DNA of 64,000 nucleotides from Physcomitrium patens (taxonomy: Eukaryota > Streptophyta > Bryopsida > Funariales > Funariaceae): positions 3,175,310-3,239,309 of the forward strand of contig NC_037256.1 of the NCBI RefSeq assembly GCF_000002425.4. The letters run 5' to 3'. The notes under the pieces are model-generated. The model was not told the origin of the DNA, did no database searches, and was given only the letters and a program-made list of their open reading frames with translations. This document shows, piece after piece, positions 25,704 through 37,658 of this stretch. How positions within the stretch are numbered: position 1 is the first letter of the stretch; each line of letters begins with the position of its first letter. A program made the position numbers and the translations under genes.

Positions 25704-26261
25704 TGTCAAGGACAAGAATATGATAAAGGCAAATAAATAAGTGAGACTTCTCTCATAGAAAGATGACAAAATAGAAATAACTTGATATATATATTAAGTA
25801 AGAAACTAGAATAGCTATTGTCAAAAGCCAAGAAAACTAGAGACCCTTGAAACTAGACTGGAAGCAAAAAAAGAGTTGACAAGAGTGAAGAAGGCTTCAC
25901 TCTTGTCTCTATATATACTATCTAATTAGGGGCTACGTGGCGATGTTGTATAGGACCTCCAATATGTGTTGACTTTGTAGGATACATGCCTTGACTTACA
26001 AGGCAAGTTTTTCTATGTATGAGCCACATAGTTAGCTTGGTCTTCAAGCTAACAATATGTGTGGTACATGGCCAACTTGTTGACCATGTTTCTAATCCAA
26101 AAAATCAATTAAAAATACTTATAAAGTCAAAGCAGCGTCTATGAAGCTTCTAAGAAGCTTTTATATCAAATACTATAGAATTAACTTACTTTTATCTACT
26201 TTTACTTACTTCTACCTATTTATATATGTAATTACTAGCTTACATGAGTATGTCCGTGACA
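25704..26261 (-). repeat. 5' LTR of element B
   Basis: Starts TGTCAAGGACAAG and ends GTCCGTGACA. On the minus strand it is followed, after a short gap, by ATAATATCAAAGCTTT, a weak match to a methionine-tRNA primer site. Confidence 0.93.
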
Positions 26262-26266
26262 GTCAT
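26262..26266. repeat. Target-site duplication of element B (GTCAT), right
   Basis: Identical to 18629-18633. The gag of element C breaks off at the first copy and resumes after the second. Confidence 0.9.
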
Positions 26267-28000
26267 TAAAAGATAATAAGGTACTTTCTTTGTTAAGAGA
26301 AAGTGTATCCCTAAGCCTTGTTTTTGCATGCTTTATCCAATGCCAAAGTGGGAGTGTAAGAGGAGTAATCTTTGTTGGAAGAAAGAACTAAGGTGATGAA
26401 AAACCTTCACCTTCGAGCCTTAGTGCTTGAAGGTGGCTTTAAGGTTGAATTGAATATTTTAAGTCATCATATAGGGTTAGTTTATTTTAAAGGAAAATTT
26501 AGTAGAACTAACATTTTTCTTTTGCTTGATTCAAGAGCCATCGACTTGTTTGTAAGTACAAGCTGTACCAAATGAATGAAGTTAAAGGTGGTCATAATTA
26601 AAGAGCTTGTCAAAGTAACGTTTGCACAAAGAAGCAGCTGGGCTACACAAGTAGTAAGCTTGAGTTTTGATGTGGGTAATACCAAATTCATTGAGGATTT
26701 CACAGTGTATGATCTTAGCGGTGTAGATTTTATATTAGGCAATACCTTTCTTAACTCTTGTGGAGTTGAGATTAGAAGGAGATCTAGACTAGAAGTGGTG
26801 ATGGTGAGAACAAAAAGAAAGCCTGAAGTCCTCAACCATATCCGTGAGTCTAGTTTAGGTGGCCTTGGAATTTAGTTAGTGAGCCAAGGGCAACTAACTG
26901 GTATTACATTTTGTTTGTTGGCTTCGGATTGTACAATAAATAATGTGAATATTCAATAAAAACTTAAGTGTCTATCTCAAAGCGTTTTGAATGTATTGAA
27001 CAAGTTTAAAGATATGGTTACTAACGAACTATTGAGTGACCTACCTCCAAGAAGGGAGGTGGATCACAAGATAGAACTAGTGTTGGGTATAATCTCATCT
27101 AGTAAGGTCCCATGTAGACTGAATTAGAAAGATTTGGAAGAGTTGAAAAGGTAGCTAACTGAGTTATTAGTTAAAGGTTACATTAGACTAGGAAAGTTGC
27201 TATTTGAAGCCCCACTCCTTTTTGTAAGCAAAAAGGAAGGAAATCTTCGAATGTATGTAGACTACAGGGTGCTCAATAAGATCATCGTGAAGAACAACTA
27301 TTTGCTATCGAGGACAGACAACCTCATGGATAGATTAGCCAATTCTAAGTTCTTCACGAATATAGATTTGAAATCCAACTAGTATTAGATTTGAGTAGCT
27401 GAAGAAGACGTTGACAAGAGTGCCTGTAGAATAAGGTATAGATCGTACAAGTTCATGGTGATGCCATTTGAGTTATGCAATGCCCCGGCTATCTTCACTA
27501 CTATAATGAACTCAATTTTCGATCAAGAAACTGATAAGTTTGTGATCATCTATATTGATGATATTTTGATATACTCAAAGTAAGAACATGATCATATTAA
27601 GCATGTTGAAGCAGTGCTTCAAAAGTTAAGGGACAATAAACTCTATGTCAATGCGGAAAAAAGTGAGTTTGTACTTCAAGAGAACGGGTTCCTAGGTCAT
27701 GTCTGTAATAATGAAGGGATCAAAGCCAATGCCAAAAAGTTAAGAGCAATCAGAGAGTGGGAAGCACCACTAATGCAAAAAGGGGTTAGAGCCTTCTTGG
27801 ACTTGATAAACTATTATAGAAAGTTCTTAATGGACTTCTCTACGATTACGGGACCCCTCTCGGATTTACTAATCAAAGACAACAAGAAATTTCAATGGAG
27901 TGTCAAATACCAAGAAGCATTTGATACACTCAAGTAAGCCTTAACAAGTTCTGAACTCCTAAGGTACCCTGACTTTAATAAAGACTTTGAAGTATACATG

Positions 28001-29310
28001 ATGTCATGTTGTGGTTCGGCTACTATATGAAAATAATGTAATTATGTACTTAATATATAATTTATTAAGTAATATGGTGAGAGCCATGTTAGTAGATTTT
28101 AGTTGGTTGTAGAATATAATTTGATTATTACCTTGAAAAGAAGTTGTTTAAAAATATTACTAGAGAACTTGTATAACTTTAATTTCCTTTTGATAGTGGC
28201 TTTTAAGATTGATTTTGGTTGATAGTAACTTCTAAATATTTAGAGTCACCTTGTTAGACATTGGTGACCTTTGGAAACTTATTTTAGTTCTTTTATTTGA
28301 TGTTTAGAGCATAAATTATGTAAATCTTATAAGAAAAAAGATTGAAGAAGGATTTTGGTAGCAAAGGGAGTAATTAGGGCACCAATATAGATGAATGGAG
28401 ATGAATGATGAAAATCTCCATTCCTATTAATTAAAAATCATTACCAATGGACTTTGAGGAGGCTACCTGAGGCCATATTAGGGATTAGGGTTAGTTTTTC
28501 GGATCCATTTGAGTTTTGAAAGCTAGAGACAGAAGGTTTAGATTTTTGGCTATGGTTTGGAGTTTATATGAAGGAGATATAAGTACTCAAAGTTAAGGTG
28601 TTGATTTGGGAGCTACTGTCACTCTTTTTGTCATAACACACGGGTACAGATAGCAATTGAGGATCGACGACTACAACTGGAGAGAACACTTTTGCGGCTA
28701 CACTTTTTACATATTGCTTACTAGATTCTAAATTAAAGTGAAGGAGTTATTGGATTTTGAAGTCAGCACATGCAATCTAAGGGTAGTAAGTGACCCGATT
28801 TGCTAGTGGTTGTCTCTTGAGCTATATCTTGAAAAATTTGACAAGTTTTTGGCTCAAAATTTTAGGAAATGTGTAATTTAATGTTAGTAAACTTTATGCA
28901 TAAGTTTTATGATATTTAAGTATTGGATTCTTGAGATATTAAGAAAATATAGTTTGGGTGCTTATAAATTAGGATTTAGAGTTTCTGTTTGGATTTCTTA
29001 GATGCTTAAAGATCGGGAGTGAATTTGAGATTGGTTTTTTTTTAGTAAAATTTAAGGGTGAATTCTACCTATTCTGTAAATTTTAGAAAATTTTAATGGT
29101 TAGATCAAGAGTTATGATTTTCTAAAGTTCAAGGCAAGAAAATCCTTCGTGAAAAAAATATGTTTTGAAGGGATTTTGTTGTATTTTTAGTTTTATACAA
29201 AATAAAAGAGTTTTTGGAGGCTAATACAAGATTCATATGAAGATTTAAGCTACACTCTCTATAGCTAGATACTCAGTGTATTCCTAGATAGCAAATCACA
29301 CCATACGACA
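28001..29310 (+). mobile_element. Family X unit inside element C (complete ends)
   Basis: A 1310-base unit beginning TGTCATGTTGTGG and ending CCATACGACA, placed in the RNase H region of element C, whose recognisable coding resumes directly after it. It contains no recognisable gene. It is nearly identical to 37659-38954 apart from a short internal length difference near 28555. The TG...CA ends and single-copy structure point to a solo LTR left by recombination; the parent internal region is not in the window. Confidence 0.8.
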
Positions 29311-31732
29311 ACGGATGCTAATGGTTTTGCAATTAGGAGAGTGTTGATGCCAGAGTGAAGGCCCATTGTGTATGAAAGTAGAAAACTCAGGGGTAGCCAA
29401 CTAAGGTGGCCCACCTACAAGAAGGAACACTTTGCAGTTGTCCACTACCTTAAAATATAGAAGCTTTATTTGAGCGGCAGAGAAATAAAGGTCTTTATTG
29501 ATAATATATCACTCAAATATTTTGAGACTAAAACACAAGCCATGCCTAAAGAACTAAGATGGTATGATGTGATAGCCTTTATGAGTGTAGTCCTCATTCA
29601 CAAACCAAGACGTGAGAACTTAGTGCCAAGTGCGCTGAGTAGGAAGGAGGAACTCATGACCTTTTTAGCCATGACCTTAAGCAAGAAAGACACTCCTTTA
29701 GAAACAGAAGTCAAAGAGGGATACAAAGAAGATGAAGAGACTATCAAGTTAAACAAGATGTTTAACTACAAGCTGATCCTAAAGAAGGGATTGTCTTCTA
29801 AGTTCCTTTAACTGAAGATTGTCAAAAGGGTCAATGGATTGAACTAATACAAGCAAAATAGATTGTATCTTCTCAAACAAAACTTAAGGAAGAAAAAGAT
29901 TAGGAAGTTCCACAATACGCCCGAAACGGGACATCGCGGAGTGCTAGCGACAACTAAGGAGTTGTCCAAATGTTATTATTGGTTGAATCTTAAAAGAGAT
30001 GCGGAGAAATATGTCTCTTCTTATGTCAAATGCCAAATGAATATGGCTAGCATTCAAAAGACAATGGAATTGCTAAACCCTCTATCCATCCCAAAAGTAC
30101 CATACAAGTGTCTTTCAATAGATTTTATGACATCTTTCTCAATGATGCAAGGATATGATGCCATCTTTGTGGTGGTTGATAGGTTTAGCAAACAAGCAAG
30201 GTTCTTCTCGAAAAAGTAGAGTAATAGCGCTGAAGTCACAACGTGACTCTTCTATGAACATTGGATATGAAAAATGCAATATCTAGAAAACATAGTAAGC
30301 GATCGCGATGTACAGTTCTTGACTATCTTTTGGCAGCACTTAATAAAGAGGTCATGGAACAAATTCTTTTTGACAACTACATTCCATCCGCAAGAAGATG
30401 GTCAAACCAAACGTGTGAACTCTATCCTCAACGTGTATCTGAGAAACTATATAGTGGTAGATCACGGAGATTGGGTGGATGTTTTACCGTAAGCTGAATT
30501 TTGCTACAACACCACCTACTCAACAAATATTGGCATGATTCCATTCAAAGTGGCTCATGGGTTTGATGCATTAAAGCCTATTGATCCACTGTTAGTGAAG
30601 AAGAATGAGGATTCCCCGTCCACATTCTTTTTTGAGGAAGCAACAATGTGGGTCTCCAAAAAAAAATACATCCAGAAGAAGACAACCTACTTTTTGGAGT
30701 GCACTTGGAAGAAATATAAGCAAACAATGGATAAGCACCAGGACAAAGTTGTGTACCAAGTGGAAGACATGGTGTAGTTAAATACCATGAACTTGTTGAT
30801 TCTTAACTTTTTGTCACACAAATGGGTACAAAAATGGGCAGGAACTTACAAGGTGATTAAGGTGTTGCATAATGATGTATACTCTATTGATATTCCGAAG
30901 AAGGGCAAGTTCCATCCTATATTCCATGTATCCGTGTTGAAAAAGTTCACACCGGATAAGGTCGACCTCCACTCCGAGTAAAAATTAAGGCTGGAGCCTT
31001 CATACAAAGTTTGGGACAAGAAAATGGGACAAGTCAATGGAATAGTAGGTAAGAAAAGATTTGAACAAGGCTTGGTATATCAATGCATCTTTAAAGGGTT
31101 TCTAGTAACAAAATTCCAATGGATATCTGCAAGTTACCTTAAGCACGTGAAATCATGCACTACTACCTGTAAAGCGAGAATGAGTGGTACTGACAAAGAG
31201 AAGCAGGGTATTAAGAGAAAGACTTTAAAACGATGAGGACATCGTTCCCTCGAAGTGGAGAAGAATGAGCCACTCATCAATATAATAGTGTAAGTAAGAA
31301 TGCTAACAATGTGAAACTAATATCCCAGTTGGAGATGAAGCTCAGTAGAAAAGTGAAGTTAGTAGAAGTTACCAAAAAAAGGGGCGTCATTAAGTCAGCT
31401 CTCGAAGTAAAATAAGAGAACTCACTCGAGATGGAGATGAGACCGTTAATTCGACCTTATTAGGATTAACTTGTTATTAGTGAAAACTATACCTGAAAGT
31501 TGCTCCTTGCGTCCAAAAGAAATACAAGGACCAAGGCAGGGTGGATCTTGGTATGAACCTAACAGTCGACAATCGTTCATTACACACTTTGTTGAATCGG
31601 GACTCTGAAAGGAAAACAAAGCTACTGGAACTAAAAGAAGAAAAAGAGAGGAAGTAACAAACAATGATTCTTTCATACATACACAAAAAGTATAAGTGTC
31701 GAGTAAAGTGTGGCGACTTCAAAAGAACAAAA

Positions 31733-31950
31733 AGTTCATTGGGAAGGACTATAAATAAGTGACTTAGCACATCAATGTTAATGTAGATATTAACGTTTTA
31801 AAGTGGAGAAGAATGTCACCTCCCTAAATTGTGGGCTAAGAAGTCCATTGGGAAGAACTATAAATAAGTGACTTAGCATACCAATGTTAATGTGGATATT
31901 AACGTTTTAAAGTGGGAGAGAATGTCACCTCTCTAAAGTGTGGACTAAGA
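31733..31950 (+). repeat. 109-base tandem duplication at the 3' end of element C
   Basis: Two adjacent copies (31733-31841 and 31842-31950). Each contains ACTATAAATAAGTGACTTAG, a purine tract and TGTCACCTC, so the polypurine tract and LTR start of element C are present twice, 109 bases apart. Confidence 0.85.
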
Positions 31951-34900
31951 GGTGACTCAAATAAAGGAAATATCTATAAAGTAGTGATTGTGAGTAAGAC
32001 CCATATAGAAGAATAAGTCTCCCAATTGACCCATTAGTTTTTTTACTCCATAAAATGAATATAATGCTACCATTACATTTGAAAAGCTTCCATTAATTAA
32101 AAAAATTATTTTATTACTTAAATTTATTGAATTTGGAAAAATAACTTCAAAATTGCCATTATCAATTTTTTTAATTTTTTTTAAAAAATTTTAATTTTAA
32201 TTTTTTCTAAATTATATGGAATAATTGTAGGTGAAATCATAGACTTTCAATTAATTCTTATAGCAATGATTAACAATCTTTAAATTATTAAAATTAACCA
32301 AATTATTATTTTTATTTTTAAATCTTATTAATATGATCTTAATTAATCAAATTCAAGGAATTAGGCTAGAATTTATATTATTAGAAATTATAACCTTCAA
32401 AATTCTAAAAAATTATTTTTTTTCCATATAAATTATAAGATAATTTCTTTAATTATTATAAAATAAAGAAAAAAATTAATTTGAAATTTGAAGCATAATT
32501 GAGAGCTCATATAATTATTCGTTCAATCTTGTACTCAAACAAGTCTCAATCTTATATTCAAAATTTTGATCAATTTTATATTTAATTAATTAATTATAAG
32601 AAATATCTAGGATTTTTCAAAGCTAAATACTTTCATTGTGACATTGGATCATAGATGATTGTTGCAAACTAGCTTATCTAATATAGATCTTTCATATTTA
32701 GTATCAATTATACTAAATTGTTATTATTACAATCTTTCAATGCTAATATTTTTTATTGTACTTTGATAAATTATTTTATATATTTGCTAATAAAATAACT
32801 TTATATTTATTTGGATTTGATATGCTTATACAAATTAGTACCTAATTGTGTGCAGGTACAATCAATCTCTTAAGTATTCAATAAATATTGAATTTTAATG
32901 ACAATAAAAATGTTGATTTAGATCCAAAGTTGTAAGTATTTCTTGAAAATTCTCTAATTGAAGTATATAAGCTATTTTTGCATGAAGACTTTAGATATAT
33001 GTTAATTAGATGATATGTGTGATACTACAAAAAACTTATTAATTAGTGAAAAGATTAATTTTAAGCAATTACAACTTACATATATGATATTGTCTTTATT
33101 AACAAATAATATAAAGTTAATAGTTGAAAAAAATGATGTATAGTGTCATATTACATAAAGTTTGTTTGAGAATTCATTAGACTTCTGGCTTTGAAAAGAA
33201 TAAACAAAACTTATAATACAATGATTTGAAAAACTCTAACAAAATTTATAAAAAAATTCAACTAAATTATAATAATGCTATTCAATCTTTAATTTAATCT
33301 AAAAAAAGACTAAAGAATTTATAAAATAAATGTTAAAAAAATAAATAAATAGTAAAAAATATTAAAAAAATATAAAAATAAATAAAATCCTAATTAAATC
33401 TTAAGCAAATTTTTAAATTATCTTTAATAAATTCTAAAGAAATCTCAAGTAAATCTTAGATAAATTGTTATCAAATTCTAGTGAAATCTTAATCAAATTT
33501 TAATTAAATCTTAAATAAATTCTAATCAAATTTTTAATCCTAATCATAGATCAAATTTCAATCAAATCCTAAAACAATCCTAATCAAATCTCATTGAAAT
33601 TATAAATTTTAATTAAATTCTAATCTAATTTTAAACATCCTAATAAAATTCTAAAAAAACTCTAATATAATAATAAATAAAAAACATCTTAAATCCTAAA
33701 TAATACCAAAATAAATTCAAATAAATTTTAATCATTTTTTAAAGCTATTTAAAATCTTGTGATTCTCATTTTACTTATTCTATAATTCCTTTCAAAATAA
33801 ACCTATATAAGAGAATTTGAACACAGAGAAAAACCAAGTGCATGAGTTTTACTTGTTAGGGTTACACAATTAACCGTATTTCGAACTACTAAAATACCAA
33901 AAAATACTATGATGCTTTCTTCCAGTAAGAATACTCCTTCATAAATTGATAACAATAGTGTGCAACTCTACACTCTCAAAATACTGCTGAAAACACAATA
34001 ATTTCTATCCAACACCAGGAATAATAGACTTCACTCCAACAATCTGAATTCACATACTTTCTGTAATCACAGACTTCCTTTGTCCAAAACACACACAACT
34101 CTCAACAAACAACAATCATAATCTTTCAATAACTCCTCTTATAATTCAATGACTCAGTACTCCAATTATATAATCAATAACTCATAAATCAATCTCTGAT
34201 TTATTCCACAGACTCACTTCTCAGTATTCAAAAACTATCCATTATTCTTCAATAACAAAGAAAACAAACAAACAAAGAGACAAAGAAGTAGCACCAAGCT
34301 TACCCCGGCTCATGACTATCTCAGTCTAGCGCTCCAACAAACTTCTACAATTCCTATATAATTACTCTTGATTTCCAAATTCTAACCGTAATCTTATAAT
34401 TAACTACTTTTAATAACTAAATCAATCATCCGTTCTCCTGAACTAACTATTCTATGGACTATTAGTCTATTTTACCAATATCTTACAAAAACAAACTAAT
34501 ATCTATTCTACAAACCTCAATAAATATTAATTGAATTATAAATCTTGATTAAACTTTTACTTGGATCTCAACCAACAAATAATTAATAATTTTATAAAAT
34601 TTGAAAAGAAAAGCTCTCAAAACCTCTCAATTATTGGTTGCTACTATTCTTCAATATCAATTTATTCTTGCTAATTTATTCAATTGCTTCAAAAACTAAA
34701 TTATACGTAAATATTTGAGCCTAAATTACTTTTATTAAATTTTATTCCAATCCAATAAGCGTATATTGTTAAATCTCAAAATCACTAATTGATCTTCAAT
34801 TTCAAATTTTTAAGACCATAACCTACAAAAATCCTTATATGTTTTAATTTAATTCCTTGATTGATTTCAAAGTTTTCATATATTTTCATTAAATACACAA

Positions 34901-35800
34901 ACAAAATACTAAAATCTCATCCACAAATATATTGCTAAACTCAAAAAAATTTAAAATTTATAATCTTGTTTTATTTTTTAAAATCTAAATCTATCAAATA
35001 TATAATTAATTTTAAAAATCTTGTTGAAGATTTACAAGTATTTTCTTAGAGATTAAGCATAGTATATTGTTAATAGTCAAAAGACAACAAAAAATTAAAA
35101 GAAGTTACTATGATAGCACATAGGATTTATTTGGATGAAGTAGAAATGGATGTAATATCAAAAGGATGGAAGTTGCCTTGTTGGTTAGCAAACCACCAGC
35201 TATAAGTAAAAGGTGTTGGAAGTAAGAGTTATCTTATTCTACACTTCTAATTGTGTACAAATCTTGTTGATGCTAAGTGTTTGTAGCTTTTAGATTTTTT
35301 TTTTCAATAGATTATGGTTCCACTCACATTTTCTTGAGTATTTTGAAGTTCTTTGAAGTGGTTGTTGATGTGTGAAGTAGATCAAGTTGTTGTTACTGAT
35401 GTTAGAATTTAGAAATACCTAACTTTCAGATTCAGATCTAGATCTAGATCTTGGTTTGCTCTTATTTGTGGTTAAGAGCATTTTGGTATTGGTATTTGGT
35501 TCTTCACCTTAAGACAAAGTTATAGAACACTTTCATTGTGCTCTTGCTGAGATAAATTGTTGGTGGTCTAATTTTGTAGTTTCGTATTCTAAACATGTTG
35601 ATTGTGCTTAAAAGGTCTCTCATAGTATATAGAGGTGATTTGTAAGTATAAGAGTGATATTTGAGTGGCAAGTCAGATTTGAGACATTAAGATAGGTCAT
35701 TAGACTTGTGAAAAGCCTTAGAAGTAAAGTTGAGAGTGTTTTCGAAAGTAAGAACTTCTAAGGTGAAAATTTCTACCATTAGAAGGTAAAAATAGAGCTT
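31951..35800. other. AT-rich gene-free region
   Basis: No host gene or RNA is recognisable. The first few hundred bases are probably the rest of the element C LTR. From 33280 to 33730 the sequence consists of degenerate repeats of an AAATCCTAATC-like motif. The remainder to about 35100 is AT-rich and weakly repetitive. 35100-35800 may include the 5' end of the copia fragment that follows, but a second LTR copy was not found to prove it. Confidence 0.5.
33380..33720. repeat. Degenerate AAATCCTAATC-type repeats
   Basis: Many short, imperfect units such as AAATCTTAATCAAATT and AATCCTAATCAAATC follow one another. The same kind of repeat is cleaner at 57655-57820. It is not the canonical plant telomere repeat CCCTAAA, although it resembles it. 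Confidence 0.6.
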
Positions 35801-35809
35801 TTATTGGCA

Positions 35810-36830
35810 TCTTTGGATCTTTAGGATATTGTAGATGAAAGTAAAGACACTCCAAGCATAGGTGCTGATATGGAGGAGAAGAAGGAGTTCAAATGTCGTG
35901 AAAAAAAGGCTTTTGGATTAATTGCAACCAATGTAGATGAAGCCAATTTCTCCCATATTATCTCTTGCAAAAGATGAGTAAAAGCATGGAAGATTCTTTG
36001 CAACATCTATGAGAGCAAGAACTTATCGAACATCATCTATACATGGACAAAGTTCTTCACTACCAAAATAGAAGAAGGTGAAGACCTCATAGCTCATGTC
36101 AATAAGGTAAAGGCTCTTGCAAACCAACTAGCAATTGTTGTCAAACCTTTAGAAGAAAGTGATATTGTCATGACCTCGATGATGAGCCTTCCTGAATCCT
36201 ACAACTATTTCATTATGGCATTCGAGTCCATTAAGCTAAAAGAACTTATAATGGACTATGTGATGGTAAGACTTGCCCGTGAAGTAACCAAAAAGAAAGA
36301 AAAGAAGCCCTAAAGTAAAGATTCAATACTCTATTCACGTCAAGGCAAGGACAACTATCAAATCAACAAGGTAATGTCAAATCTTCCATTATTTGTGGCA
36401 AAGTAGGCCATTTTGCTCAAAATTGCTATAAAGGCAAAAAGATGAAAAAAGAGAATGCAAATAGTGTGGTAGATGAGTTTGTAAGACAAGATTATGCATT
36501 CACGCCAACAAATAGGATCTCTATGGCTGCCACGTTAAGATGGATTGTGGATTCAGGTTATTCCAAGCATATAACACCTTATGAGTGTTCATTTGGTACT
36601 TATGAGGCTATTCTAGTATCAAATGTGATATTGGCAGATAGTAATACATGTGAAGCCATTAGAAATGGCTCTATTATAGTGAAGGTGGTTTTGAATGGAT
36701 AAACCAATAAGAACAGATTCAAAAACGTCCTTCACGTACTTAAGATGAAACAAAATCAACTTTCGGTGACTGAACTTGTAGTGGAAGGTTTTAAAGTTTA
36801 ATATTCTCAACAGATGAAGCAACTTTGAAA
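35810..36830 (+). mobile_element. Ty1/copia fragment (gag and protease region)
   Basis: Plus-strand remnants of a copia-type gag (UBN2-like, e.g. LIAHVNKVKALANQLA and MMSLPESYNYF), a zinc-knuckle-like region near 36390-36430, and an aspartic protease region with WIVDSGYSKHIT near 36540. The rest of pol is not seen. It is a broken fragment. Element boundaries were not found; the family X unit at 37659 lies about 800 bases downstream. Confidence 0.8.
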
Positions 36831-37658
36831 GGATTCGAATTTGAAGAGACTTTGTAAAAAACAACTTTCGTGAAGCTTCGATGAGGCAAATATAAGGCCC
36901 TGAGCAATCAAGCCTAAATGGTTGGTTTTTCTTAAGCGAATTATTTGCTGGATGATACAAACCACCTCCTTCAGATAAGGAAGAATAGTAAGGCGAGGTG
37001 GGCTTTAATTAAGGGGTTCGACGATTGAGGTAAGTCTTGAAGAAGAGCAATCTTCTTTGACTCGTATTCGAAAGTGCAAGATTTCAAAAGTGACTAATGA
37101 GAGAGAAACTGAAAGAAAGCTAGGGACGAGGTACACAAGAAACGCAAGAAGGAATAGCGGTCCATCTCAATAAAAAGATAAAAGATTTCTCCAAAGAGTT
37201 TAAAGGTGAACAATGGAGGAAGCTGGGCAGAAAAAAAAGCCTTCACATTACCTAAGTGGCGAGAGTATCAATTGTGCTAAGAGTACTCGAGAGATTAGAT
37301 GGAATGAGTTTCATCCTCAAAAAGATTAATTTTCTTAAAAACATTATTATCATTGTCAATGAGGACATTGACCTCCTTAAACAGGAAGAGGATATAAGAA
37401 ACTAAATTAGGCAGCTCTTATGCTAGTGAAAGCAATAAGAGCTGAGAGTTGCTCAATGCTCAAGGATAATTTGTAGGGATGTGACTTAAGGAGAAGTTGA
37501 GTGGATCACCTTCCTCGATCCAAAAGAGCTTTCGTATAGCGATGTGAAATGAGTCAAGGGACTTAAGTACTCCGGATCTTGGGTGCCTTGAAGGGTGCAT
37601 GCGATCCTACTCATAGGTAGCATGAGTGTCGAGTAGATAGTCTACTCCAAAAGAATGT
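36831..37658. other. Unrecognised sequence between copia fragment and family X unit
   Basis: Less AT-rich than its surroundings, with short frames rich in Lys, Arg and Glu on the plus strand, but no domain that I recognise. It could be internal sequence of the element to which family X belongs, because it abuts an X unit, or an unrelated repeat. Confidence 0.35.

Larger units (their letters stand above)
18634..26261 (-). mobile_element. Element B: Ty3/gypsy chromovirus inserted in element C
   Basis: LTR retrotransposon fossil on the minus strand, about 7.6 kb, with 558-base LTRs (18634-19191 and 25704-26261) that differ at roughly one base in twelve to twenty by eye, so younger than A. Perfect GTCAT duplications flank it. 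Parts in order: gag (about 25500-24560), protease (24479-24093, with a LLDSRAST-like active-site region), reverse transcriptase (23995 to about 23270), RNase H (about 22900-22553), integrase (21127-20339), chromodomain (about 19910-19790, with YLVHWRRYDISEHTWEP) and a further frame at 19653-19289. A purine-rich tract (about 19192-19205 on the plus strand as CCCCCCTTCT) adjoins the 3' LTR. A family X relative lies between RNase H and integrase. It is broken in several places. Confidence 0.93.
17431..31950 (+). mobile_element. Element C: Ty3/gypsy chromovirus split by nested insertions
   Basis: Plus-strand LTR retrotransposon fossil. Parts: basic gag N-terminus from about 17431, gag core about 17960-18290, CCHC-type zinc knuckle 18568-18608, then element B (18634-26261). 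Beyond it come aspartic protease (about 26440-26800), reverse transcriptase (about 27090-27940), RNase H (about 27950-29620, interrupted by the family X unit at 28001-29310), integrase (about 29880-30700, with its HHCC zinc region near 29900-30030) and a C-terminal chromodomain (about 31025-31150). A purine tract at about 31908-31922 precedes TGTCACC at 31923, the likely 3' LTR start; the LTR end and the 5' LTR were not identified. The coding region is broken in many places. C is older than B and than the X unit, both of which interrupt it. Confidence 0.85.
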
